From NCBI RefSeq assembly GCF_044466355.1, contig NZ_JBITMQ010000004.1, positions 62,001 to 126,000 of the forward strand: DNA of 64,000 bases, given 5' to 3'. Source of the DNA: Actinophytocola sp044466355. GTDB lineage: Bacteria > Actinomycetota > Actinomycetes > Mycobacteriales > Pseudonocardiaceae. The notes under the pieces are model-generated. The model worked only from the letters and a program-made list of their open reading frames with translations, searched no databases and had not been told where the DNA came from. Positions 33,092-41,515 of this stretch are shown here, in pieces (the stretch's first letter is position 1; each line of letters opens with the position of its first letter). The position numbers were made by a program, and so were the translations under genes.

Positions 33092-33477
33092 GCGGCCACC
33101 GCCGCGACCGCGCTGACCTCGACCAACGCACCCGGTACGGCCAGCCCGGCCACCCGCGCGACCACCACCGTCGGGCGCGCACCGGCCAGCTCGGCGGCCG
33201 CGACCGGGTAGGCCGCGCCGACGTCGACGCCGTCGACCAGCAGGATCGTCATCATCACCAGATCCTGAACGCTCGCGCCCGCCGCGGCCAGCGCGACGTG
33301 CAAGTTCGTCATCACCTGCCGGGTCTGCGCGGCGATGTCGTCACCGACCACCGTGCCGGTGCCGTCGACGCCGTTCTGCCCGCCGACGTAGATCGTCGTC
33401 GCCCCCGGCGGCACCACCGCGACGTGGCTGAACGCGGGCGACTGGACAAGTCCCTCAGGACTGAGAAGCGATGTCAT
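33088..33477 (-). CDS. RidA/YjgF-family protein
   Basis: 129 aa, the normal length. It has IYVGGQNGVDGTGTVVGDD, then QVMTNLHVALAAAGASVQDL and a C-terminal VEVSAVAAV. Canonical RidA uses a conserved Arg in a late V-x-R-x-E motif to deaminate reactive enamines/imines; here the region reads PTVVVARVAGLAVPGALVEV, so an Arg is present but slightly offset. It is probably a Rid-subfamily member. It is divergent from the WYL regulator, which may control it. Confidence 0.85.
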   Translation of the reverse strand: MTSLLSPEGLVQSPAFSHVAVVPPGATTIYVGGQNGVDGTGTVVGDDIAAQTRQVMTNLHVALAAAGASVQDLVMMTILLVDGVDVGAAYPVAAAELAGARPTVVVARVAGLAVPGALVEVSAVAAVAA

Positions 33478-33497
33478 GCGTCCATCGTGCCGCGCTA

Positions 33498-33518
33498 CCC
33501 GGACGGATACTGTCCGGG
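33498..33518. promoter_or_regulatory. Operator palindrome between RidA and WYL genes
   Basis: Perfect 7-bp arms CCCGGAC and GTCCGGG with a 7-nt spacer, in the 62-bp gap between divergent starts. It is well placed to let the WYL/YafY regulator control both promoters. Confidence 0.6.
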
Positions 33519-33539
33519 TTTTCCGGGATCATCGACCAC

Positions 33540-34451
33540 GTGCGCACCACGAACCGCCGCCTCGAAGCACTCTCGCTGCTCCAGGCACACCCGGGCATCT
33601 CGGCCACCCAACTCGCGGCCCGCCTCGGCGTCACCGAACGCACGGCCCGCCGCGACATCGCCGAACTGCGCGAGGTCGGCTACCGCATCGACGGCGAGGC
33701 CGGCCGTACCGGCGGCTACCGGCTGGCGTCCGGCACCGCGATGCCGCCGCTGCTCCTCGACGCCGACGAGGTGGCCGCCGTCGCGCTGGGGCTGCGCACC
33801 GCGGTCACCGTCGACGGCCTCGAAACCGCCGCGATCACCGCCCTGGCGAAGCTCGCGCAGGTGGTGCCGTCGCGCTGGCGGACCCGGCTGAGCGCGCTCG
33901 CGCAGGTGGAGACGCTGCCGCTGCACAGCACGAACCGCGACGTGCTGATCCCCGCCGCGCTCGCGTGCCGCGCAGGCGAGGCCATCCGCATCCGCAGGCG
34001 CGAAAGCGCGGTCGACGTGCAGCCACACCGTCTGGTCACGGTGCGCCGCCGCTGGTACCTGGTCGCCTGCCCGCGCGACTCGACGCGGTGGCGGGTCTAC
34101 GCGCTCGAGCGGATCAAGCACGTGCAGCCGCTGGGCACCCGCTTCCCGGCGCCGGAACCACCCACCGACGCGGCGATGTTCGTCGCCGACTCACTGGCAC
34201 ACGGTCCGTGGCGGCACCAGGTCCGCATCCGGGTCCACACGTCGGCAGACCTGGTCCGCGACCTGGTCGACCCGACGGTCGCGACGGTGATCGACCACGA
34301 CGACGACTGCGAACTCCACTTCGGCACCGACGACCTCGACTGGGCCGCCCGCTGGCTGACGTACCTGAACCTCGACCTCGACGTCCTCGAACCGGCAGAA
34401 CTCAACGACCACCTGCGCGGGCTGGGCCGCTGGCTGACGGACCGCTACTGA
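33540..34451 (+). CDS. YafY/WYL-domain transcriptional regulator
   Basis: 303 aa from GTG 33540; longer frame upstream overlaps the operator. N-terminal HTH_11 (residues about 4-55: RRLEALSLLQAHPGISATQL; RTARRDIAELREVGYRIDGE), then a WYL domain (about 135-210: AIRIRRRE; RRRWYLVACPRDSTRWRVY) and a C-terminal WCX extension. WYL proteins sense ligands, often nucleic-acid related, but this subfamily usually controls a neighbouring enzyme gene, here RidA-SRPBCC. Repeat copy 4 begins 1 nt after its stop. Confidence 0.9.
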   Translation: MRTTNRRLEALSLLQAHPGISATQLAARLGVTERTARRDIAELREVGYRIDGEAGRTGGYRLASGTAMPPLLLDADEVAAVALGLRTAVTVDGLETAAITALAKLAQVVPSRWRTRLSALAQVETLPLHSTNRDVLIPAALACRAGEAIRIRRRESAVDVQPHRLVTVRRRWYLVACPRDSTRWRVYALERIKHVQPLGTRFPAPEPPTDAAMFVADSLAHGPWRHQVRIRVHTSADLVRDLVDPTVATVIDHDDDCELHFGTDDLDWAARWLTYLNLDLDVLEPAELNDHLRGLGRWLTDRY

Positions 34452-34452
34452 G

Positions 34453-34606
34453 TTGTCCACAGCCCACCCGGTTATCCACAACCAAGATCGACAACCGCCC
34501 CGCTGTCGGTGGGTACCGGTACGCTGGCAAGGCGGGTGGCCCCCGGGATGGGTGGGGGTTCGGTTACGTACTGGGGTGGCGCGTTTTCGCAGGTCAGCGG
34601 CGGTGT
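34453..34606 (+). repeat. Dispersed DnaA-box/hairpin element, copy 4
   Basis: Boxes TTGTCCACA (34453-34461) and TTATCCACA (34472-34480), 19 bp apart. Then CCGGTACGCTGGCA, hairpin GGCCCCC...GTGGGGG, TTACGTACTGGGG and TTTTCGCAGGTCAGCGG. It lies between the convergent WYL and arginine deiminase genes, reaching to within a few bases of the arcA stop. Confidence 0.87.
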
Positions 34607-34611
34607 GAGGG

Positions 34612-35835
34612 TTACAGCTGCGCTCGCACGATCGGGCACGACATGCAGCGCGGCCCGCCCCGCCCGGTGCCCAGCTCGGAACCGCGGATCCGCAGCACCT
34701 CTATCCCCGCCTCCTCGAGCCGCGCGTTCGTCTCCACGTTCCGCTCGTACGCGACCACCACACCCGGCGCCACCGCCAGCGTGTTGTTCCCGTCGTCCCA
34801 CTGCTCGCGTTCCGCCGTCACCGGGTCGAGCCCCGTGTCGATCACGCGCAGCCGGTCGATGCCCATCGCCGACGCGGCCGCCTCCAGGAACGGGACCGGA
34901 CCGTCGACCCGCACACCTTTGGCGTCGTCGGGCTGCAGCGGGTACGCGACCAGCGTGTCCCGCACCGCCGGGTACATCACCACGGCGTCCCGGTCGACCA
35001 TCGTGCACACCGTGTCCAGGTGCATCGTCGCCCGGTCCTGCGCGATCGGCACCGCCAGCACCGTGTGCGCGAGCCCGTCCGCGAACACCGACCGCGCCAG
35101 CGACTCCGCACCCGCGGGCGACGTCCGGTCGCCGACGCCGATCGCCAGCACACCGGGCGCGAGCAACAGCACGTCGCCGCCCTCGACCGGGGCCGAGTGC
35201 GCGCCGTACGCACGGCCCGCGGACCGGAACCGCGGGTGGTACGCGTAGATCAGGTCCAGCAGCGCCGTCTCCCGGTTCCTGGCGGGCAACGCCAGCGACG
35301 CGATCGCCACCCGGTTGCCGATCCACACCGACGAGTCCCTGGTGAAGAGCAGGTTCGGCAGCGGGTCGACGACGAAGTCGTGTGGATGGTGCATCTTCCG
35401 CACCAGCGACGCGCCCTCCGCGGCGGGCAGCTCCTCGAACGTCATGCCCGCCATGAGCACGTCCGCCAGCGCGGCGGCAGACATGGACGACAGGTGCGAG
35501 CTGAGCGCGTCCGCCAGCTCGTGTCCCACGCGCCGCCGGTCCACCGCGGTGTCGGCGGCCGCGGCGTGGGCGCGTTCGTCGCCCAGCGCGTCCACCAGCG
35601 CGTCGACGAGCAGCAGCACCTCGACGTCGCGGGACTTGAGGGTCTCCGCGAACGCGTCGTGTTCCTCCTGCGCGCGGTCGACCCACGGGATGCTGTCGAA
35701 CAGCAGCTGGTCGTTGTTGCGCGGCGTGAGGCGCTTCAGCTCGTCGCCAGGCCGGTGCAGCAGCACCGTGCGCAGCGGCCCGACCTCGCTCTCCACTCGG
35801 GGCTGCTCGTGAACTTCGAGATCAGGTGCGGTCAC
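34612..35835 (-). CDS. arcA: Arginine deiminase
   Basis: 407 aa, typical for the family, GTG start. Active-site elements are present: LPNLLFTRDSSVWIG (substrate Asp), EGGDVLLL, the catalytic His in MHLDTVCTM, and the nucleophilic Cys in GGPRCMSCPIVR. It hydrolyses arginine to citrulline and ammonia. No ornithine carbamoyltransferase, carbamate kinase or antiporter gene is next to it, so a complete ATP-yielding pathway is not encoded here. Confidence 0.95.
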   Translation of the reverse strand: MTAPDLEVHEQPRVESEVGPLRTVLLHRPGDELKRLTPRNNDQLLFDSIPWVDRAQEEHDAFAETLKSRDVEVLLLVDALVDALGDERAHAAAADTAVDRRRVGHELADALSSHLSSMSAAALADVLMAGMTFEELPAAEGASLVRKMHHPHDFVVDPLPNLLFTRDSSVWIGNRVAIASLALPARNRETALLDLIYAYHPRFRSAGRAYGAHSAPVEGGDVLLLAPGVLAIGVGDRTSPAGAESLARSVFADGLAHTVLAVPIAQDRATMHLDTVCTMVDRDAVVMYPAVRDTLVAYPLQPDDAKGVRVDGPVPFLEAAASAMGIDRLRVIDTGLDPVTAEREQWDDGNNTLAVAPGVVVAYERNVETNARLEEAGIEVLRIRGSELGTGRGGPRCMSCPIVRAQL

Positions 35836-35888
35836 GACGGCGAGCGTAATAACTCGGTAAGTAGGTTGTCGCGGCCACCTCCGCCACG

Positions 35889-36383
35889 ATGAGTCACATG
35901 CGACGACTGCTGATCTGGGTGGGTGTGCCCGTTGCGCTGATCGGGCTCGGTGTCGGCCTCGCCCTGTTCGAACCGTGGCGCGCGTTCACGAGCAGCCACC
36001 TCGACGAACCCGCGCCCGTGGCAGTGGCGAAGAGCACCGCGCCGGAGGTGCTCGCCGAGGGCGCGTTCGTCAGCCAGGAACACGACACCAGCGGCACCGC
36101 CCGCGTCCTGGAGCTGCCCGACGGCTCGCGCGTCCTGCGTCTGGAGGGCTTCTCGACCTCCGACGGCCCGGATGTGCACGTCTGGCTCTCCGCCGCGACC
36201 GCGGGCGGTGACTGGCACTCCTACGACGACGGCCGGTACGTCGCGCTCGGCGAGATCAAGGCCACCGACGGCAACCACAACTACGCGATCCCCGCCGGCG
36301 CCGACCTCACCGGTCTGCGCAGCGCGGTCATCTGGTGCGACCGCTTCAACGTCGCGTTCGGCTCGGCGGCACTCGCACTCTAG
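35889..36383 (+). CDS. DM13 domain protein, membrane anchored
   Basis: 164 aa. A single N-terminal membrane anchor (about 6-27) is followed by an extracytoplasmic DM13 domain (about 50-164), recognisable by DGPDVHVWLSAA, NHNYAIPAGADL and the terminal VIWCDRFNVAFGSA with its conserved Cys. DM13 domains have been proposed to act in extracellular redox. ATG 35889 or 35898 may be used. Divergent from arcA with a 53-nt gap. Confidence 0.9.
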   Translation: MSHMRRLLIWVGVPVALIGLGVGLALFEPWRAFTSSHLDEPAPVAVAKSTAPEVLAEGAFVSQEHDTSGTARVLELPDGSRVLRLEGFSTSDGPDVHVWLSAATAGGDWHSYDDGRYVALGEIKATDGNHNYAIPAGADLTGLRSAVIWCDRFNVAFGSAALAL

Positions 36384-36418
36384 TTCGAACACCCTGGGTC
36401 ATTGATCGCCACGTTCGG

Positions 36419-36424
36419 TAATAT
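36419..36424 (+). promoter_or_regulatory. -10 element TAATAT, leaderless promoter
   Basis: TAATAT ends 6 nt before GTG 36431, so the RNA would begin at or next to the start codon. This is one of the clearest leaderless arrangements in the window. Confidence 0.5.
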
Positions 36425-36430
36425 GCGTTG

Positions 36431-37288
36431 GTGCCCTCCCACGTTCACGAAGCCCTGATCGAGCTGTTCCGGCAGCGTCCGGCGCTCGCCGCCGAGTTGC
36501 TGTGCGGTCAACTCGGCGTGGCGATGCCGTCGTACGCGCACGCGAGTGTGGGATCGAGTGACCTGACCGATCTGACGCCCACTGAGTACCGGGCGGACAC
36601 GGTCATCGTGCTGACCAGCGGTGACGTGCAGGTCGGCGCGGTCGTCGTCGAGGTGCAGCTGGGGCGGGACCCGGCCAAACGCTGGTCCTGGCCGGTGTAC
36701 CTGACGACGCTCCGCGCTCGCCTTCGGGTACCGGTCGTGCTGCTGGTGGTGTGCCCGGACAGCGCGACGGCGACCTGGTGTGCCGCGCCCATCGACCTGG
36801 GGCATCCGGACTGGGCGTTGCGTCCGGTGGTCATCGCTCCCGACCGGGTGCCGGTACTCACCGACCCTGAGGAGGCGGTCGGCAAACCGGAGCTGGCGGT
36901 GCTCTCGGCCATGGCCCATGGCGCCGGAACCGATGGAGACAAGGTCCTGTCCGCGTTCATGGCCGGTCTGCGAGCGCTCTCTGATGACCAAGCAAACTTG
37001 TACACTGACCTTGTGCTCATGACGCTTCCAGCAGCGGCACGAGCTCGTCTGGAGGAACTGATGAGCACTGGAACCTGGGAGTACAAGAGCGACTTCGCCC
37101 GCCGCTACTACGGCCAAGGCCGCGCCGAGGGCGAGGCCAGGGCGGTGCTGGGGGTTCTCGAGGTGCGTGGCATTACCGTGCCGGACGGCGCTCGCGAGCG
37201 GATCATGCGGTGCACGGATCTCGACCAGCTCGAGACCTGGGTGCGCCGGGCCGTGACGGTCTCGACCGTCGACGAGCTGTTCGCCTAG
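36431..37288 (+). CDS. PD-(D/E)XK-like (Rpn/transposase-nuclease type) protein
   Basis: 285 aa, GTG start. The first 110 residues resemble the Rpn/PDDEXK nuclease core: an Asp in YRADTVIVL, then VVVEVQLGRDPAKRWSWPVY giving the E-x-Q ... K pattern. The C-terminal part has DFARRYYGQGRAEGEARAVL, a GxxxGxxxG linker typical of this group, and a helical end. Such proteins are widespread in actinomycetes, often in many copies. Nuclease activity is untested for this lineage. Confidence 0.65.
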   Translation: MPSHVHEALIELFRQRPALAAELLCGQLGVAMPSYAHASVGSSDLTDLTPTEYRADTVIVLTSGDVQVGAVVVEVQLGRDPAKRWSWPVYLTTLRARLRVPVVLLVVCPDSATATWCAAPIDLGHPDWALRPVVIAPDRVPVLTDPEEAVGKPELAVLSAMAHGAGTDGDKVLSAFMAGLRALSDDQANLYTDLVLMTLPAAARARLEELMSTGTWEYKSDFARRYYGQGRAEGEARAVLGVLEVRGITVPDGARERIMRCTDLDQLETWVRRAVTVSTVDELFA

Positions 37289-37743
37289 CCCAGTTCCGGT
37301 GGGAAGCCGCCGGTCGCGACCGGGCCCCAGCGGTCGATGGTGACGCGGATCAGGCACTTGCCCTGCCTCGTCATCGCCTCGCGGTACTCGTCCCAGTCCG
37401 GGTGCTCGCCGGAGATCACGCGGAAGTACTCGACCAGCGGCTCCAGCGCGTCCGGCAGGTCCAGCACCTCCGCGGTGCCGTCGACCTGCACGTACGCGTC
37501 GTTGAACTCGTCGGACAGGACCAGCACCGACACCTTCGGGTCGCGTCGGGCGTTGCGGGACTTGGCCCGCCGCGGGTAGCTCGAGATCACGATGCGGCCC
37601 TCGCCGTCCAGCCCGCACGTCACCGGCGACATCTGCGGGCTGCCGTCGGACCGCGTGGTCACCAGCACGGCCTGGTGGCGCGGGCGGATGAAGTCGTTCA
37701 GCGCTGCTCGTTCGACCATCTCGGCCGTTGCGATCTTTGGCAC
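37285..37743 (-). CDS. PPOX-class F420/FMN-dependent oxidoreductase
   Basis: 152 aa from GTG 37743 (GTG 37749 also possible). Split-barrel flavin-binding features: FIRPRHQAVLVTTRSDGSPQ, MSPVTCGLDGEGRIVISSYP, and RRAKSRNARRDPKVSVLVL. The length and late DWDEYREAM match actinobacterial F420-dependent PPOX proteins. The substrate is unknown. Its stop overlaps the convergent gene's stop by 4 nt. Confidence 0.87.
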   Translation of the reverse strand: MPKIATAEMVERAALNDFIRPRHQAVLVTTRSDGSPQMSPVTCGLDGEGRIVISSYPRRAKSRNARRDPKVSVLVLSDEFNDAYVQVDGTAEVLDLPDALEPLVEYFRVISGEHPDWDEYREAMTRQGKCLIRVTIDRWGPVATGGFPPELG

Positions 37744-37766
37744 GGACACCACCCTACGTCTGCCGG

Positions 37767-37772
37767 TAGCGT
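37767..37772 (+). promoter_or_regulatory. -10 element TAGCGT, leaderless promoter
   Basis: TAGCGT ends 6 nt before GTG 37779 of the CPBP gene; a leaderless transcript is likely. Confidence 0.4.
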
Positions 37773-37778
37773 GCGGCC

Positions 37779-38579
37779 GTGCTCCGCGACTGGCTGAACC
37801 CGCCGCCCCCGGCCTTCCCCGCACCGGTCACCGACGCCCGCGAGCGACGCGGGATCGTCGTCGAGCTGGTGATCGTCTTCGCCATCACGCTGGGGCTCTC
37901 CGCGCTGCGCAGCCTGCTGTCGCTCATCGACTCGCTGTTGCGCGAGGAGCGGCTGGCCGACCAGGCGGTGGCGCTGAACGTCTCGCAGGCCACCAACGAG
38001 CTGCTCGACTTCCTCCGTCAGGTGCTGTCCGCGACGCAGCTGTTCGCGTGGGGTGTGCTCGGCCTCTACCTGCTGTGGCGCGCGGGCATCCAGCTGCGGC
38101 AGGTCGGCCTCGCACGCGGACGTTTCCTGCGTGACCTCGGCGGCGGCGCTGGTCTCGCCGCGCTGATCGGCGTGCCCGGCCTCGGGTTCTACCTGATCGC
38201 GCGGGCCGTCGGCGCCAACCTGACCGTCGTGCCGACCGCGCTGGACCACTGGTGGCAGTTCCTCACGCTGCCGCTGTCGGCGTTCGGCAACGCGTGGGCC
38301 GAGGAGGTGCTGGTCGTCGGCTACCTGATCACGCGGCTGCGCCAGCTCGGGTTGCGGGAGAACACGTCGCTGCTGGTCTCGGCCGTGCTGCGCGGCGCTT
38401 ACCACCTCTACCAGGGCTTCGGCGGGTTCGTCGGCAACGTGATCATGGGCCTGGTGTACGGCCGGGTGTGGCAGAAGACCAACCGGCTGTGGGCGCTGGT
38501 GCTGGCGCACTTCCTGATCGACTTCGTCGCCTTCATGGGGTACGCGGTCCTGCGTGGTCGCGTCTCCTGGCTGCCGTGA
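37779..38579 (+). CDS. CPBP-family intramembrane protein (Abi/CAAX protease-like)
   Basis: 266 aa with about seven membrane helices. The three CPBP motifs are recognisable: motif 1 at E175-E176 (AEEVLVVGY), motif 2 with H209 (GAYHLYQG) and motif 3 with H244 (LAHFLID). In the usual EExxxR motif the Arg is replaced by Val (V180), while the metal-binding Glu and His residues are kept. It may be a protease of altered activity or a scaffold. No peptide substrate gene is adjacent. Confidence 0.85.
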   Translation: MLRDWLNPPPPAFPAPVTDARERRGIVVELVIVFAITLGLSALRSLLSLIDSLLREERLADQAVALNVSQATNELLDFLRQVLSATQLFAWGVLGLYLLWRAGIQLRQVGLARGRFLRDLGGGAGLAALIGVPGLGFYLIARAVGANLTVVPTALDHWWQFLTLPLSAFGNAWAEEVLVVGYLITRLRQLGLRENTSLLVSAVLRGAYHLYQGFGGFVGNVIMGLVYGRVWQKTNRLWALVLAHFLIDFVAFMGYAVLRGRVSWLP

Positions 38580-38603
38580 CGTTTCCCGGGTACGAATAGG
38601 GGC

Positions 38604-41012
38604 ATGGCCGGCCTCGAGGAGTACCGCAGGAAACGGGACGCCGCGAAGACCCCTGAGCCCGTTCCCGGCGAGGGGGCGCTGCCGACCGGCAACAACGACA
38701 CGTTCGTCATCCAGGAGCACCACGCCACCCGGCTGCACTGGGACGTGCGGCTGGAACGCGACGGTGTGCTCGTGTCGTGGGCGGTGCCGCGCGGGTTGCC
38801 GGACGTGCCCGGTGACATCCGGTTGGCCGTGCACACCGAAGACCACCCGATGGAGTACGCGACGTTCTCCGGGGAGATTCCGAAGGGTGAGTACGGCGGC
38901 GGGCGGATGTTCATCTGGGACCGCGGCCGGTACGAGACGCTGAAGTGGTCCGACCGCGAGGTCGCGGTGATCTTCGACGGCGAGCGGGCCAAGGGGCGGT
39001 ACACGTTCTTCCGCAGCGGCAAGGACTCCAAGGACTGGATGGTCCGCCGTTCCGAACCACCGCTACAGGCCGGTTTCGAGCGGCTGCCTGAGCTGGTGGA
39101 GCCGATGCTGGCGTCACCGGGCACGCTGCCGGAGGACGAGTCCGACTGGTCCTACGAGTTCAAGTGGGACGGCGTCCGCGCACTCGCCCGCGTCGAGGGC
39201 GGTCGGCTGCGGCTGCATTCCCGCAAGGGCAACGACATCACGGTCACGTACCCCGAGCTGCGGCCGCTCGGCGAGGAACTCGGGGCGACGCAGGTCTGGC
39301 TGGACGGCGAGATCGTGGCGTTGCGGGACGGCAAGCCCAGCTTCCCGGCGCTGCAGCAGCGGATGCACGTCCAGAACGACCGGCAGGCGCGCAGCCTCGC
39401 GAACTCCGTGCCGGTGACGTACCTGATCTTCGACGTGCTGCACCTGGACGGGAAGTCGTGCGTGGACCTCCCGCTAGCCGAGCGCCGCGCGCTGCTGGAA
39501 CGGCTGGAACTGCGTGGCCCGAACTGGCACCTGTCACCGTCCTTCACCGGCGATGGTGCCGCGGTCGTGGAGACGGCCGGTGACCAGCAGCTGGAAGGGG
39601 TGATCGCGAAACGCCTGTCCTCGCGGTACTACCCCGGCCGCCGGACCGCCGACTGGGTGAAGATCACCGAGGTCCTGACGTTGGAGGTGCTGGTCGGTGG
39701 CTGGCGTCCGGGGGAGGGCAGGCGCGCGGGCTCGATCGGCTCGCTGATGCTGGGCGTGCCGACGGACGCCGGTCTGCGCTACGTCGGTCAGGTGGGCACC
39801 GGCTTCACCGACGAGGCCCTCGCCGCGCTGCACGATCGGCTGAAACCGTTGGTGCGCAAGGAGAACCCGTTCTTCAACGAGGTGCCACGAGAACGGGCGA
39901 AGGGCGCCACGTGGGTCACACCCGAACTGGTCGGCGAGGTGGAGTTCCGCAACTGGACACCGGACGGCCGCCTGCGGGCGCCGTCGTGGCGGGGCCTGCG
40001 CTCGGACAAGGACGCCGCGGACCTGGAACCGGAGGCGGCACCCGGCACGGAACCCGACGACGGACCGCCGTGGACCGACGACGAACCCGAGGAGCCGCAG
40101 CCGCAGAACGTTCTCGTCGAGGTGGGAGGAAAACGCCTCCGTCTGTCCAACCTGGACAAACCGTTGTATCCCGGCTTCAGCAAGGCGCAGGTGATCGACT
40201 ACTACAGCCGCGTCGCACCGTTTCTGTTGCCACACCTGAAAGACCGCCCGGTGACGCTGCGCAGGTGGCCGGACGGCGTGCTGGGCCAGCCGTTCTTCGA
40301 GAAGAACGCGGCACGGCACGCGCCGGAGTGGCTGCGGAAGGTGCGGATCGAGACGCCGGGAAGCACCAAGGGAAACGAGACGCTGGACTTCGTGGTGCTC
40401 GACGATCTGCCGAGCCTGGTGTGGTCGGCGAACATGGCGGCGCTGGAACTCCACATCCCGCAGTGGCGGGTGGACGCCGCCGGTGACCGGCAGACCCCCG
40501 ACCTGCTGGTGTTCGACCTGGACCCGGGCCCGCCCGCGACGATCGTCGAGTGCTGCGAGGTGGCGCTGGAACTCCGGACCGTGCTGGCCGAACACGGTCT
40601 GAAGGCGTACGCGAAAACCAGTGGCAACAAGGGGATGCAGTTGTACGCCCCGATCACGACGACGGCGGTGGAGAAGACGTCGGAGTACGCGAAGGCGGTG
40701 GCCGAACACCTGGCGGGTGAGCACCCGAAGCTGATCGTGGCCCGGATGGCGAAGGACCTGCGGCCGCGCAAGGTGTTCATCGACTGGAGCCAGAACAACC
40801 GCTACAAGACGACGATCGCGCCGTACTCGTTGCGCGGGCGGGAAAACCCGACGGCGTCGACTCCGATCACGTGGGACGAGGTGGCGAACTGCCGCCACCC
40901 GAACGATCTGACCTTCACGGCGAAGAACGTCCTGACCCGCGTGGAGGAGTTCGGTGACCTGCTGAAACCGCTGCTGGTGAGGAAACGTCCGAAACTTCCG
41001 GAGCTGCCATGA
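38604..41012 (+). CDS. ligD: DNA ligase D (NHEJ), PE-LIG-POL order
   Basis: 802 aa with all three LigD modules. 3'-phosphoesterase at about 20-165 (HHATRLHWDVRLERDG; GEIPKGEYGGG). ATP-dependent ligase at about 175-470, adenylated on K187 in YEFKWDGVRA. Primase-polymerase at about 505-800 (RLRLSNLDKPLYPGFSKAQV; LLVFDLDPG). The domain order is that of Pseudomonas LigD, not POL-PE-LIG as in mycobacteria. It works with Ku in double-strand break repair; no ku gene is in the window. It overlaps the macrodomain gene by 4 nt. Confidence 0.96.
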   Translation: MAGLEEYRRKRDAAKTPEPVPGEGALPTGNNDTFVIQEHHATRLHWDVRLERDGVLVSWAVPRGLPDVPGDIRLAVHTEDHPMEYATFSGEIPKGEYGGGRMFIWDRGRYETLKWSDREVAVIFDGERAKGRYTFFRSGKDSKDWMVRRSEPPLQAGFERLPELVEPMLASPGTLPEDESDWSYEFKWDGVRALARVEGGRLRLHSRKGNDITVTYPELRPLGEELGATQVWLDGEIVALRDGKPSFPALQQRMHVQNDRQARSLANSVPVTYLIFDVLHLDGKSCVDLPLAERRALLERLELRGPNWHLSPSFTGDGAAVVETAGDQQLEGVIAKRLSSRYYPGRRTADWVKITEVLTLEVLVGGWRPGEGRRAGSIGSLMLGVPTDAGLRYVGQVGTGFTDEALAALHDRLKPLVRKENPFFNEVPRERAKGATWVTPELVGEVEFRNWTPDGRLRAPSWRGLRSDKDAADLEPEAAPGTEPDDGPPWTDDEPEEPQPQNVLVEVGGKRLRLSNLDKPLYPGFSKAQVIDYYSRVAPFLLPHLKDRPVTLRRWPDGVLGQPFFEKNAARHAPEWLRKVRIETPGSTKGNETLDFVVLDDLPSLVWSANMAALELHIPQWRVDAAGDRQTPDLLVFDLDPGPPATIVECCEVALELRTVLAEHGLKAYAKTSGNKGMQLYAPITTTAVEKTSEYAKAVAEHLAGEHPKLIVARMAKDLRPRKVFIDWSQNNRYKTTIAPYSLRGRENPTASTPITWDEVANCRHPNDLTFTAKNVLTRVEEFGDLLKPLLVRKRPKLPELP

Positions 41013-41515
41013 TCGAGACCGTCCGCGGCGACATCACCGAACAGCGGGTGGACGCCGTGGTGAACGCGGCGAACTCGTCCCTGCTCGGAGGCGGTGGCGT
41101 CGACGGCGCCATCCACCGCAAGGGCGGCGAGGAAATCCTGGCCGAGTGCCGGGCGCTGAGGGCGAGCAAGTACGGCGGTGGCCTCCCGACGGGCCAGGCG
41201 GTCGCGACGACGGCGGGGCGACTGCCTGCGCGGTGGGTGATCCACACGGTCGGTCCGGTGTGGTCATCGTCGGAGGACCGCTCGTCGCTGCTGGCCGACT
41301 GCCATCGCAACTCGTTGCGGGTGGCGGCGGAACTGGGGGCGTCCACTGTGGCCTTTCCGGCCATCTCGACCGGTGTCTACCGTTGGCCGGTGGAGTCAGC
41401 GGCGGAGATCGCCGTGGCTACGGTGAAAGAGGAGCTGCGGGACAGTTCGTTGACGCTGGTTCGGTTTGTTCTCTTCGACGACGACGCGTACGGAGCTTTC
41501 AGCGCACAGTTGTAG
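41009..41515 (+). CDS. Macrodomain ADP-ribose/O-acetyl-ADP-ribose hydrolase
   Basis: 168 aa, a stand-alone MacroD-type domain: IETVRGDITEQRVDAVVNAA, then NSSLLGGGGVDGAIH with the catalytic loop, and TVAFPAISTGVYRWPVESAA. It removes ADP-ribose from proteins or deacetylates O-acetyl-ADP-ribose. Its ATGA overlap with ligD suggests translational coupling and a role linked to DNA repair; that link is inference. Repeat copy 5 starts directly after its TAG stop. Confidence 0.93.
   Translation: MIETVRGDITEQRVDAVVNAANSSLLGGGGVDGAIHRKGGEEILAECRALRASKYGGGLPTGQAVATTAGRLPARWVIHTVGPVWSSSEDRSSLLADCHRNSLRVAAELGASTVAFPAISTGVYRWPVESAAEIAVATVKEELRDSSLTLVRFVLFDDDAYGAFSAQL

Noticed and set aside
34612..35835. 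Complete arginine deiminase pathway
   Set aside because: Only arcA is present; no arcB, arcC or arcD homologue adjoins it.
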